Below are positions 36,579 to 44,561 of a stretch of DNA of 64,000 nucleotides, piece after piece (within the stretch, counting starts at the first letter, position 1; each line of letters begins with the position of its first letter). The stretch is from an uncultured Flavobacteriaceae bacterium (GTDB taxonomy: Bacteria > Bacteroidota > Bacteroidia > Flavobacteriales > Flavobacteriaceae). The DNA lies in contig CALHGE010000002.1 in NCBI GenBank assembly GCA_938029725.1, forward strand, positions 62,001-126,000, written 5' to 3'. The position numbers and the translations under genes were made by a program. The notes beneath the pieces were generated by a model, which was not told the origin of the DNA, made no database searches, and saw nothing but the letters and a program-made list of their open reading frames with translations.

Positions 36579-37214
36579 ATGGGGATAGAAATAGTTTTAA
36601 AGTATTTTCCTGATATAAGCGTGGAACAACAAGAACAGTTCGCTCAGTTGGAAGATTTATATAAAGACTGGAATCAGAAAATTAATGTGGTGTCTAGAAA
36701 AGATATTGATGAGCTTTACCTGCGTCATGTTCTGCATTCTCTTGGCATAGCAAAAATTCAACAATTTCTACCTGGAAGCGCGGTTTTAGATGTAGGAACA
36801 GGTGGTGGTTTTCCTGGTATTCCCTTAGCTATATTATTTCCGGAGACTCATTTTACTTTGGTAGATTCCATCGGAAAAAAAATAAAGGTTGTTGAAGAAG
36901 TGGTAGAAGGTTTGCAACTTACCAATATAACTCCAATGAATGCAAGGGTTGAAGAAATCAAAGGTCAATTTGATTTTATTGTAAGTCGGGCAGTAGCTGC
37001 TATGCCTACTTTTACGTTTTGGGTGAAAGGAAAAATAAAAAAAGAATCCGTTCATGAAAGGCGCAACGGAATACTATATTTAAAGGGTGGTGACCTCTCA
37101 GAAGAACTCAAAGCTTATCGAACCGCTGAAATTTTTGACCTACCCGATTATTTTGAAGAAGCGTTTTTTGAAACCAAGAAGGTGGTATATCTCCCTAAGA
37201 AATTCAAAGGTTGA
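36579..37214 (+). CDS. rsmG: 16S rRNA (guanine(527)-N7)-methyltransferase RsmG
   Basis: Methylates G527 of 16S rRNA; loss in other bacteria gives low-level streptomycin resistance. The 211-residue protein contains YKDWNQKINVVSRKDIDELYLRHVLHSLGI, motif I AVLDVGTGGGFPGIPLAILFPE, FTLVDSIGKKIKVVEEV, the NARVEEIKGQFDFIVSRAVA catalytic region, and LYLKGGDL. ATG at 36579 follows an in-frame GTG at 36576, and the ATG is the likelier start. It is divergent from the desaturase gene. Confidence 0.96.
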   Translation: MGIEIVLKYFPDISVEQQEQFAQLEDLYKDWNQKINVVSRKDIDELYLRHVLHSLGIAKIQQFLPGSAVLDVGTGGGFPGIPLAILFPETHFTLVDSIGKKIKVVEEVVEGLQLTNITPMNARVEEIKGQFDFIVSRAVAAMPTFTFWVKGKIKKESVHERRNGILYLKGGDLSEELKAYRTAEIFDLPDYFEEAFFETKKVVYLPKKFKG

Positions 37215-37609
37215 TATGTTTCAAGTAAAGCTGTCTAAGCGCTTAGCATTCGATTAAAGGAGTGGCGGCAGTTTTTCGCATAGCTCTTTAGGTACGTAGC
37301 GATGTTTTTTGGGCTCAAATTCTTGCTATTCTTCTGGGTTTTATTGCGCTTGCTTTCTGTCATAACCTTAGGTTTGGAGCCTTTGTATATTAGGCGAATC
37401 ATATTTAATTTACATTTACTTAACGTTAAATTTACATTGAAATTGTGTAAAAATCTAATTATTTTAACTTAAATACTTGGTTTGCAGGTTTTAAGGGTGA
37501 TTTTTTTGATGCGATAGGTGTATTTAAGTGCAAAGTGAATGAAGCAGTGGCTTTATAAAGTGAAATGAGCGCAAATTTGAAAGCGGTACTTTGTTTGGGT
37601 GAGGCGGAT
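37215..37609. other. Mostly non-coding gap after rsmG
   Basis: About 395 bp without a recognised gene family. The only candidate is the 55-aa basic ORF at 37235-37402 on the minus strand, listed separately. Confidence 0.4.
37235..37402 (-). CDS. Uncertain 55-aa basic ORF
   Basis: I do not recognise this product. The frame starts MIRLIYKGSKPKVMTESKRNK (first 20 or so residues) and is strongly basic and polar in the first half, with a helical-looking end (NIATYLKSYAKNCRHSFNRML). No promoter box is seen upstream, and AT-rich sequence surrounds it. The low stop frequency and basic character might fit a small nucleic-acid-binding protein, but chance is not excluded. Confidence 0.25.
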   Translation of the reverse strand: MIRLIYKGSKPKVMTESKRNKTQKNSKNLSPKNIATYLKSYAKNCRHSFNRMLSA

Positions 37610-37648
37610 AAAAAAAGCCTCTATTTAGGATATAAACAGAGGCCTTTT
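37610..37648 (-). terminator. Terminator after DinB-like gene
   Basis: Stem GCCTCTaTTTA/TAAAcAGAGGC 14 nt after the stop, followed on the minus strand by seven T and ATCC. Confidence 0.85.
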
Positions 37649-37661
37649 AGGTGATTTTGAT

Positions 37662-38189
37662 TTACTCTTCTTTAACGCTCCAAGGTGGTACCACATCATT
37701 TGAACGTGCATAAGCAATAAGTTGTCCTTTGTGTTCTCCGTTATGCTCCATAATAGATAGAAGTCCGCCAAGTTTGTTCATTTTAGCAAAGCCAAAATCA
37801 ACTTCTTCGTTAAGTGCGGTGGTTTCTACCATTAGAATTTTATCCAGTACAAAGGCATTTGACTTTTTTAAAGCAGCTATGATATTTTCTTTTCCTGTGA
37901 TTTTACCTAAATTCATCATGTCTACATCTTCTGGCGGTGCGAAGCCCATTTTTGACGCTAGAAAGTAATTTCCGCCTGCAACATGCAAAAGTGCCTCGCC
38001 AACCGAGACTACGCCTTCTGATGGTCTCCAATCGTATTGTTCCTCAGAAAAAGCTTCTGCTAATTGTATAACCTGACCTTGGTTGCCAGTTAGTACAGCT
38101 TGAATCGTAGTTTGTGTGAGATTGTCTTGAGCTTGTGTTCCAAAGAATGACAGGGTCAAAACTGACGCTAGTAAAAATTTTGTTTTCAT
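37662..38189 (-). CDS. Exported DinB-superfamily protein
   Basis: A 175-residue protein with a signal peptide (MKTKFLLASVLTLSFFGTQAQ) followed by a DinB-type four-helix domain. Visible landmarks are QVIQLAEAFSEEQYDWRPSEGVVSVGEALLHVAGGNYF and the C-terminal SIMEHNGEHKGQLIAYARSNDVVPPWS. The three metal-binding His are probably those in LLHVAGG and EHNGEHKGQ. Many DinB-fold proteins are cytoplasmic thiol transferases, so periplasmic export is a flavobacterial variant with unknown substrate. It is a single gene with a terminator. Confidence 0.85.
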   Translation of the reverse strand: MKTKFLLASVLTLSFFGTQAQDNLTQTTIQAVLTGNQGQVIQLAEAFSEEQYDWRPSEGVVSVGEALLHVAGGNYFLASKMGFAPPEDVDMMNLGKITGKENIIAALKKSNAFVLDKILMVETTALNEEVDFGFAKMNKLGGLLSIMEHNGEHKGQLIAYARSNDVVPPWSVKEE

Positions 38190-38317
38190 TTTTGTGCTTT
38201 TAAATTAAAAATCTATTCCCATAAAGAGAATTCAAAAGTACTACAATTAAAATGACTTAGTTGGGTTAAGAAATTAGTTTTAAGCTAGTTAAGCTTATTA
38301 GGGCGAAGGTGTTTTCT

Positions 38318-38695
38318 TTACAAATTGATCTGACATGCGAAGTCGTTGCCTTTCCAAATTATTGTTTTGTTTTTAAGCTGTTCAAATGCTAGTGCGCTTT
38401 CTTGGGTATCGATTTCAGTGCCTTCGCAGGTTAAAATAAAAATGGCCTTGTTGATTAAGGGGTTGCAATCCTCATAGATAAATACATCTTGCCCGTTAAG
38501 TTCGGCTTGTACAATATAACAGTACTTCATGTCTTTGGTAAGAGTTTCGTTTCTTCGGTCAATTTCTGCTTTTAACCAGGCTAAATCTTCTGTTGGATTG
38601 TTTACGCCACAAGCTGGTAAGGTATTGCCGTCTTTGTCAGTGCAAGCGTTCATAAAAAGTAAAGCTATTATAATGAAGGGAATATATCGTTTCAT
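38318..38695 (-). CDS. Small hypothetical lipoprotein
   Basis: A 125-residue protein with a type II signal peptide (MKRYIPFIIIALLFMNAC, lipid-anchored at Cys18). It has four more cysteines, which could form disulfides (in LPACGVN, YCYIV-type KYCYIV, EDCNPL, TCEGTE and FACQINL). The segment NPTEDLAWLKAEIDRR followed by YCYIVQAELNGQDVFIYEDCNP recurs in small Bacteroidota lipoproteins of unknown role. I infer a location at the outer membrane facing the periplasm or the outside. It is a single gene between the DinB and pruA terminators. Confidence 0.75.
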   Translation of the reverse strand: MKRYIPFIIIALLFMNACTDKDGNTLPACGVNNPTEDLAWLKAEIDRRNETLTKDMKYCYIVQAELNGQDVFIYEDCNPLINKAIFILTCEGTEIDTQESALAFEQLKNKTIIWKGNDFACQINL

Positions 38696-38748
38696 AAGAT
38701 TTGTTTTCCTCTTTGATAAGATGAAGTATATCCAAAATGGTTGCGCAT

Positions 38749-38785
38749 AAAAAAAGCCTACACTAGTATAGTTAACAGTGTAGGC
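38749..38785 (-). terminator. Terminator after pruA
   Basis: Nine-bp stem GCCTACACT/AGTGTAGGC with a 12-nt loop, followed on the minus strand by seven T and ATGC. Confidence 0.85.
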
Positions 38786-38808
38786 CTTAGATTGTTTTTA
38801 TGAGAAAA

Positions 38809-40437
38809 TTATCCCAAAAATGGGTAGCGATAATCTTCAGGAGTTACAAAAGTTTCCTTGATCAATCTAGGAGAAACCCAACGCAATAGATTCTGTGCAG
38901 AACCTGCTTTGTCGTTTGTTCCAGATGATCTAGCGCCTCCAAAAGGTTGTTGGCCAACCACGGCTCCTGTAGGTTTGTCATTAACATAGAAGTTACCAGC
39001 ACAATTCTGTAATGCTTTGGTGGCTTCTTCAATGGCATATCTATCAGTAGAAAGAACCGCTCCTGTAAGTGCATATTCTGAAGTTTGATCAACTAACTTC
39101 AAGGTTTCGCTCCAGTCCTTGTCTTCATATACATAAATCGTAACTACGGGGCCGAATAATTCGGTTTCCATAGTGCTGTATTTTGGGTCTGTAGTTACAA
39201 TAACTGTTGGCTCAATAAAGTAACCTTTTGATTTGTCATAATTACCACCTACCAAGATGCTGGCATTTTCATCTTTTTTAGCCTGATCAATATAGGAAGC
39301 TAATTTATCAAAAGAGCCTTCATGAATAACGGCTGTAACAAAGTTAGACAGGTCTTCTGGTGAACCGGGAGTATTGAAAGATTCTACATCTATTTTAACG
39401 AGCTCTAAAATTCTTTTCGAATTAGATGCTGGTAGGTATACGCGCGATGCTGCGCTACATTTTTGGCCTTGAAATTCAAAAGCACCACGAACAATAGCGG
39501 TTGCAACCTGTTCAGGTTTTGCTGATTTATGTGCTACAATAAAATCTTTACCCCCAGTTTCTCCTACGATTTTCGGGTAGGTTTTATAGCTGTGTATGTT
39601 GTTTCCGATTTGCTTCCATAATTCCTTGAAGACGTGCGTAGATCCTGTAAAATGGAGACCAGCAAAATCAGGACTTGCTAAAACGGTATTGGTGATCATA
39701 ACGGGGTCTCCGTAAATAACATTTATAACCCCGTCAGGTAAGCCAGCTTCTTTAAATACATCAACAATTACTTTTGCTGAGAATATTTGACTGTCACTAG
39801 GTTTCCAAACTACAACATTACCCATCATCGCTGCACTCGCAGGAAGGTTACCAGCAATAGCGGTGAAGTTAAAAGGAGTGATCGCGTATATAAAACCTTC
39901 TAAGGGTCTATATTCAACTCGGTTCCAAATACCTTCTGCAGAGTCAGGTTGCTCTTGATAAATCTGCGTCATGTATTCAACATTAAAACGAAGAAAATCA
40001 ATAAACTCACAGGCTGCATCAATCTCAGCTTGATGAACTGTTTTTGATTGCGCAATCATCGTTGAAGCATTAATTTTTGCGCGGTAAGGACCAGCGAGTA
40101 ATTCAGCAGCTTTTAAGAAAATTGCTGCGCGTTGCTCCCAGGCTAAATCAGCCCAAGCATCACGAGCTTTCAAAGCCGTATCAATGGCTTCTGTAACATG
40201 TGATTCATCTGCAATGTGATAGCTACCTACGATATGTTTATGGTCATGTGGAGGTGACATTGGTTTTGTGTTACCAGTTTTTACCTCTTTATCGCCTATG
40301 TACATTGGTACTTCTACCGTACCGTTAAAATAAGCTTTGTATTGTTTAAGCACGGCTTCCCGTTCTGGGCTGCCTGGAGCGAAACTATGTATAGGCTCGT
40401 TGAATGCTGTTGGTACTTGAAAAAAACCTTTTCCCAT
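38809..40437 (-). CDS. pruA: Delta-1-pyrroline-5-carboxylate dehydrogenase
   Basis: Oxidises glutamate semialdehyde from proline breakdown to glutamate with NAD+. The 542-residue single-domain form resembles the eukaryotic-type enzyme rather than the fused PutA. It has EGFIYAITPFNFTAIAGNLPASAAMMGNVVVWKPS, the catalytic glutamate in KIVGETGGKDF, and the catalytic cysteine in EFQGQKCSAASRVYLP. FYVNDKPTGAVVGQQPFGGARSSGTNDKAG lies near the end. A proline dehydrogenase gene is not in the window. Confidence 0.96.
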   Translation of the reverse strand: MGKGFFQVPTAFNEPIHSFAPGSPEREAVLKQYKAYFNGTVEVPMYIGDKEVKTGNTKPMSPPHDHKHIVGSYHIADESHVTEAIDTALKARDAWADLAWEQRAAIFLKAAELLAGPYRAKINASTMIAQSKTVHQAEIDAACEFIDFLRFNVEYMTQIYQEQPDSAEGIWNRVEYRPLEGFIYAITPFNFTAIAGNLPASAAMMGNVVVWKPSDSQIFSAKVIVDVFKEAGLPDGVINVIYGDPVMITNTVLASPDFAGLHFTGSTHVFKELWKQIGNNIHSYKTYPKIVGETGGKDFIVAHKSAKPEQVATAIVRGAFEFQGQKCSAASRVYLPASNSKRILELVKIDVESFNTPGSPEDLSNFVTAVIHEGSFDKLASYIDQAKKDENASILVGGNYDKSKGYFIEPTVIVTTDPKYSTMETELFGPVVTIYVYEDKDWSETLKLVDQTSEYALTGAVLSTDRYAIEEATKALQNCAGNFYVNDKPTGAVVGQQPFGGARSSGTNDKAGSAQNLLRWVSPRLIKETFVTPEDYRYPFLG

Positions 40438-40611
40438 GGAGTGTATTTTTGAAAAATTAAACTCCGTAAAGGTAAGGAAACCTTTGTTGATTTTGTAACA
40501 GAATCTACGAAAGAAGTTAGCTATTGCTTAGGTATAGTGGTCTGCACTTAAATGCACAATGCCACTGTTGAACTTGAAGACTGTAAAATAGTTTTGACCT
40601 TATATTCAGTA

Positions 40612-41007
40612 TTAGTTTAATGCAAAAGGAGCACTAAACTTGAAGGTAGGAATATACACTCTAAATTTTTCGGTAGAGCTAAAATTAACCATGTTGTAAT
40701 ATCCTTTCATGGCACCGATAGGAGAAGCTAGTAAGCATCCAGAATTATAGGTATGCGATTCACCGGGCCTGATAACTGGTTTTTTTCCAATTACACCTTC
40801 ACCATCTAAGATCTCCATGTCATTTAGCGCATCATAAATTTCCCAGTGACGCGATGTTAATTGAACAGAGTCTTTACTTTGATTTTCTATGGTAATGGTG
40901 TATCCAAAGGCAAAATGCATCTTGTAGTTTTTGAAGAAAGTTCCTTCAAAACTAGTGTTAACCGAAACTTTTATGCCTTTTGTAACCTGTGTTGTCATAT
41001 CATTCAT
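40612..41007 (-). CDS. apaG: ApaG-family protein
   Basis: A 131-residue ApaG protein (fibronectin-III-like fold) of unknown biochemical role, linked in some bacteria to Co2+ resistance. It shows VTKGIKVSVNTSFEGTFF, FAFGYTITIENQSKDSVQLTSRHWEIYDA, GEGVIGKKPVIRPGESHTYNSGCLLASPIGAMKGYY and FKFSAPFALN, all typical. The ATG at 41007 overlaps the stop codon of the broken membrane-protein frame upstream (ATGA), which would suit translational coupling to the intact ancestor. Confidence 0.94.
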   Translation of the reverse strand: MNDMTTQVTKGIKVSVNTSFEGTFFKNYKMHFAFGYTITIENQSKDSVQLTSRHWEIYDALNDMEILDGEGVIGKKPVIRPGESHTYNSGCLLASPIGAMKGYYNMVNFSSTEKFRVYIPTFKFSAPFALN

Positions 41008-41767
41008 TGCTCTAATAGGTAAATGCGCCTCCTGTAAAAAAGGATTACCATGGCGAACATGGCTAAAATAAAGAAAATAGTATTTACAAATGCATATTTA
41101 ACAATTGTTTTAACTAATCCTTGTCGGTAGAACTTCTGCGTTGCTAAAAATAAATAGAAGGCATAAATCAAAAAGAAAAGCCACCTTGTAACAATATCAA
41201 AAAAAGTGTCTACTAAAAAGCTAATAATGAGCAATATAAACAACAAATATTGATTGTGAAAGCTAAAGACTAGATGTTCGGTGTAGGTGTATTTTTTTCG
41301 GATGTATTTCAGTTAAATGAAGAAAGCAAAGACAGAGAGAAAGAAAATAGAACAAAAGGTAGTCGGGAAATAATATGGCTTAAGAAGCTGCCGGGTTGTT
41401 GCTTTAAGCGTAAAAAGTTTTTCGCGGCATTGAATGCAGCCTCGTTTTCGCGGGATGCTTCAATGCTGTAAGAGCTGGGAGTTTCATCAAAATCGGGTAA
41501 ACTTCCAGAGTTTGAGATAATATTTCCAGTGTTAAACTCCTTAAATTTAGGAAAGTCATCTGTTAGCCCTAGTCCTTTGAAGGGCCCATAAGTCATAAAG
41601 AGAAAAAGAGCGCTACCTATAATAAAAAGCGATAGGTATAGATTTGAGTCTAGCGTGCGATTGTAGTTTTCGCCGGTTAAAAAAACCGTTAAAATTGTAA
41701 TTCCGATTACAAGTAGTGAAACTTTAAAAACTGATTTTCCTTTTAGGTAGGTCTGTTTTGCTTTCAA
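41004..41767 (-). pseudogene. Frameshifted, possibly chimeric membrane-protein gene (C-terminal part DUF3667-like)
   Basis: Two frames make up this stretch. The first (41309-41767, 152 aa) has two hydrophobic helices near the N-terminus and GPFKGLGLTDDFPKFKEFN...LPDFDE, then a segment SFLSHIISRLPFVLFSFSLSLL. It stops at 41309. The second frame continues at once with LKYIRKKYTYTEHLVFSFHN and at least two more hydrophobic helices to 41004. Read together across the shift the parts resemble a typical DUF3667 core (LPxxLF...LK-YIR-YxEHLVFxxH). A single-base loss near 41313 would explain the break. The N-terminal 95 residues look like a different family, so a deletion-fusion is also possible. A sequencing error cannot be excluded. 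Confidence 0.6.
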
Positions 41768-41810
41768 TTGTTTTTATTCAGCCTTTTTATTTCGAAAGTG
41801 TAAAGAGAAA

Positions 41811-43055
41811 TTAATTGCTAATTTGATCAGAGTTGGCAGATCCTATTCCGATGACGCCGTCATATAGGTCTCCGAAATTACGATAATAGACCAAAACCAA
41901 ATAGTTGTTTTCTGTGAAATGGAAGTTACCTGATACTGTATTGAGGTCTACTACATCATCTTCTCTTTTTATAACATACTTGTAATTGTAGAAACCCTGC
42001 TTCATCATGATAATACCTTCCATCATGCCGGTGTCTTCATTGTAGGTTAATTTATTTTCCTCTGTAAGGGCATAGTTATTATGCTTTCCAAAGACATATA
42101 CCTCGTCTAGGGCCAATTCTTCTGCATAAGGTAACTTAAAGTGAATATTGGTGTATTCTGCTTCGCGTGAAATATCATCGCCCTGTAATGTTCGAATGAC
42201 AAAATCGCCATTGATATCAGGATAGTAGGTGTAAGGAATGCTGAATCTGTATCTATCACTGAACAAGTAGTGATGATAAATATCTTCAAGCTCAATATGA
42301 GAAATTACTGATGTAGGTGCTCTGAGGTCTTTAGTGTCAAAATTTAAAAATTCATTACCCCCGTAAAAACTAGTTTCTTTATCATATTTATATACGAGCT
42401 CGGTACCAATGGTAAACTGAGGGGGCACATCATAAATAGCTGTTTGCCAGTGATGATTTTGTAAGATTGCCAATTTCACTTCTTTTTTAGGATTTACTAA
42501 TCGAAAGCTAGAAGCGTTGATGGTGATGTGAACTACCTGCTTTTCGTTCAAATATTTAAAATCTCGCGAGCGTTTTACCAAAGCGCCTACTTGCACGGCA
42601 TCGGTATAGACAACGAATCTTCTTGAAAATTGCAGTTCGTAGCTATCGTTGTAAATTTCAATAAGAAAGTTGCCGGTCACTTTTAATCGAACATTATCGT
42701 TTGGTATGGTTAATCGATAATTTGAATAGGGTTGAAGGGTATTGTAGCTGTTGCCGTAGTCAATGATGCGTTGATTGTCTACTCCTGTTAGGTACTGTGA
42801 TTTTAAAAGTTGGGAGGGTGACCAGTCATAATCACAGTGTACTATTTTATAGTAGTAATCTTGCTCATTGGCTAATATGTCATCAAATTCAAGGCGTATC
42901 TGTTCCCCAATTTTGATGATCGGAAATTGGTCATCTGTAGGTCCTTTGAAAATAATTGATTTGATATTTTCTGGCGGATTTATCTCCTCTTGAACCTGGG
43001 CAAAAAGCGACGAGGCGAAAAGCAAAAAGAAGATTTGTTTAAGGGGTATGCGCAT
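41811..43055 (-). CDS. Type IX secretion system plug protein (DUF5103)
   Basis: A 414-residue exported protein with signal peptide (MRIPLKQIFFLLFASSLFAQ). The mature part has an Ig-like N-terminal region (IKSIIFKGPTDDQFPIIKIGEQIRLEFDDI, YYYKIVHCDYDWSPSQLLKSQY) followed by further beta domains (YGNSYNTLQPYSNYRLTIPND, FGKHNNYALTEENKLTYN). This matches the DUF5103 family, whose Flavobacterium johnsoniae member (Plug) blocks the SprA translocon from the periplasmic side. ATG at 43055 is chosen to place the signal peptide at the start. The upstream neighbour nqrA is divergent. Confidence 0.9.
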   Translation of the reverse strand: MRIPLKQIFFLLFASSLFAQVQEEINPPENIKSIIFKGPTDDQFPIIKIGEQIRLEFDDILANEQDYYYKIVHCDYDWSPSQLLKSQYLTGVDNQRIIDYGNSYNTLQPYSNYRLTIPNDNVRLKVTGNFLIEIYNDSYELQFSRRFVVYTDAVQVGALVKRSRDFKYLNEKQVVHITINASSFRLVNPKKEVKLAILQNHHWQTAIYDVPPQFTIGTELVYKYDKETSFYGGNEFLNFDTKDLRAPTSVISHIELEDIYHHYLFSDRYRFSIPYTYYPDINGDFVIRTLQGDDISREAEYTNIHFKLPYAEELALDEVYVFGKHNNYALTEENKLTYNEDTGMMEGIIMMKQGFYNYKYVIKREDDVVDLNTVSGNFHFTENNYLVLVYYRNFGDLYDGVIGIGSANSDQISN

Positions 43056-43164
43056 TAAAGGGCTATTTTTTAAACAAAGGTAAACAAAAAGCATACCTAA
43101 AAAATTAAGCTCGTTGTAATACCAAATTTATAGGCAATAATTATGAAAACAAACGTTTTAATAC

Positions 43165-43172
43165 TAAATTTG
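43165..43172 (+). promoter_or_regulatory. Putative -7 box (TAAATTTG) for nqr operon
   Basis: Exact TAnnTTTG match, 33 nt before the nqrA ATG. Confidence 0.5.
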
Positions 43173-43205
43173 CAGCATATTTGATAACCCTAAGGTCTGT
43201 AGTAT

Positions 43206-44558
43206 ATGTCTAAAGACATCCGAATCAAAAAAGGCTTGAACATCAACCTTGTAGGCGCCGCCGAAAAGGTTACTTCGAAAGCCGTTTTAAGTAATGTTTA
43301 CGCAATTAATCTTGAAGATTTTCACGGAATAACTCCTAAAATGTTAGTAAAGCAAGGTGCTGAGGTGAAAGCCGGTGAAGCGTTGTTTTATAATAAGAAC
43401 ATTGAAGATATGTTATTTGTTTCTCCCGTAAGTGGAGAGCTTGTTGAAATCGAAAGAGGCGAACGAAGACGTATTTTGACACTCAAAATATTGGCAGATA
43501 AAACACAAGCTTATGTCGAGCATCCAAAATTGGATCTTGATGCAGCGTCTGCTAAAGAAATTAAAGCACACCTGCAGAAATCAGGTTGCTGGCCCTTCAT
43601 ACAGCAAAGACCGTACAGTGTCATTGCTGATCCGAATACAACGCCAAAAGCCATTTTCGTTTCTGGATTTACCACAGCGCCATTAGCTGCGGATTTGGAT
43701 TATGTCTTGCAAGGAAAAGAAGCTGAATTACAGGCTGCGATTTCTGCTTTAGCGAAATTGACACCTGGTAAGGTTCATGTTTCAATAGCTGGTGCAGGAA
43801 ACTCGCCTTTGGCCGGATTGAATGGTATTGAATTGCATAAGGTTTCAGGGCCGCATCCAGCAGGATTGGTGGGTACTCAAATCAATAAAATAGCTCCTAT
43901 CAATAAAGGAGAACTAGTTTGGACGATTTCACCGCAAGATTTGGTGATCATCGGTGAGCTATTGCTAAGTGGAAAATTCAATGCTGAGCGTACTATTGCA
44001 TTGGCTGGGTCTTCTGTAAAGGAACCAAAGTACTATACCACGAAAATAGGAACGGAAGTTTCTACTTTTTTATATGGTAGTGGTGTAAACGGAGAAAATT
44101 TTCGAGTTATAAATGGTGATGTTCTTACGGGTTCAAAAAGTAGTCAAGATGGCTATTTAGGATACTATAATAATACAGTTACTGCCATTCCGGAGGGAGA
44201 TGATTATGATTTCTTCGGCTGGAATAAGCCAATTTTTAATAAAATATCTTCTACAAGAGCCTTGACATTTTCATGGTTAATGCCTAAGAAGAAATTCGAC
44301 TTAAATACAAATACCAATGGTGAGCACAGAGCTTTTGTGGTCACGGGGCAGTATGAGCAAGTATTTCCATTAGATATCTACCCTATGCAATTGCTTAAAG
44401 CATGTATGGTTAAGGATTTAGACGAAATGGAGCAGTTAGGCTTATACGAGGTAGCGCCAGAAGATTTTTCGTTGACGGAATTTGTTTGCATATCGAAACA
44501 ACCGCATCAGCAAATCATTCGTGAAGGATTAGATTTATTACAACAAGAAATAGGATAA
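43206..44558 (+). CDS. nqrA: Na+-translocating NADH:quinone reductase subunit A
   Basis: Peripheral subunit of the Na+-pumping respiratory complex that supplies sodium-motive force in marine bacteria. The 450-residue length fits the family. The start RIKKGLNINLVGAAE and LEDFHGITPKMLVKQGAEVKAGEALFYNKN resemble the usual biotin-carrier-like N-terminal domain. SVIADPNTTPKAIFVSGFTTAPLAADLDYVLQGKE and the GPHPAGLVGTQINKIAPINKGELVWT stretch are NqrA hallmarks. nqrB follows after 3 nt. Confidence 0.97.
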   Translation: MSKDIRIKKGLNINLVGAAEKVTSKAVLSNVYAINLEDFHGITPKMLVKQGAEVKAGEALFYNKNIEDMLFVSPVSGELVEIERGERRRILTLKILADKTQAYVEHPKLDLDAASAKEIKAHLQKSGCWPFIQQRPYSVIADPNTTPKAIFVSGFTTAPLAADLDYVLQGKEAELQAAISALAKLTPGKVHVSIAGAGNSPLAGLNGIELHKVSGPHPAGLVGTQINKIAPINKGELVWTISPQDLVIIGELLLSGKFNAERTIALAGSSVKEPKYYTTKIGTEVSTFLYGSGVNGENFRVINGDVLTGSKSSQDGYLGYYNNTVTAIPEGDDYDFFGWNKPIFNKISSTRALTFSWLMPKKKFDLNTNTNGEHRAFVVTGQYEQVFPLDIYPMQLLKACMVKDLDEMEQLGLYEVAPEDFSLTEFVCISKQPHQQIIREGLDLLQQEIG

Positions 44559-44561
44559 GAG

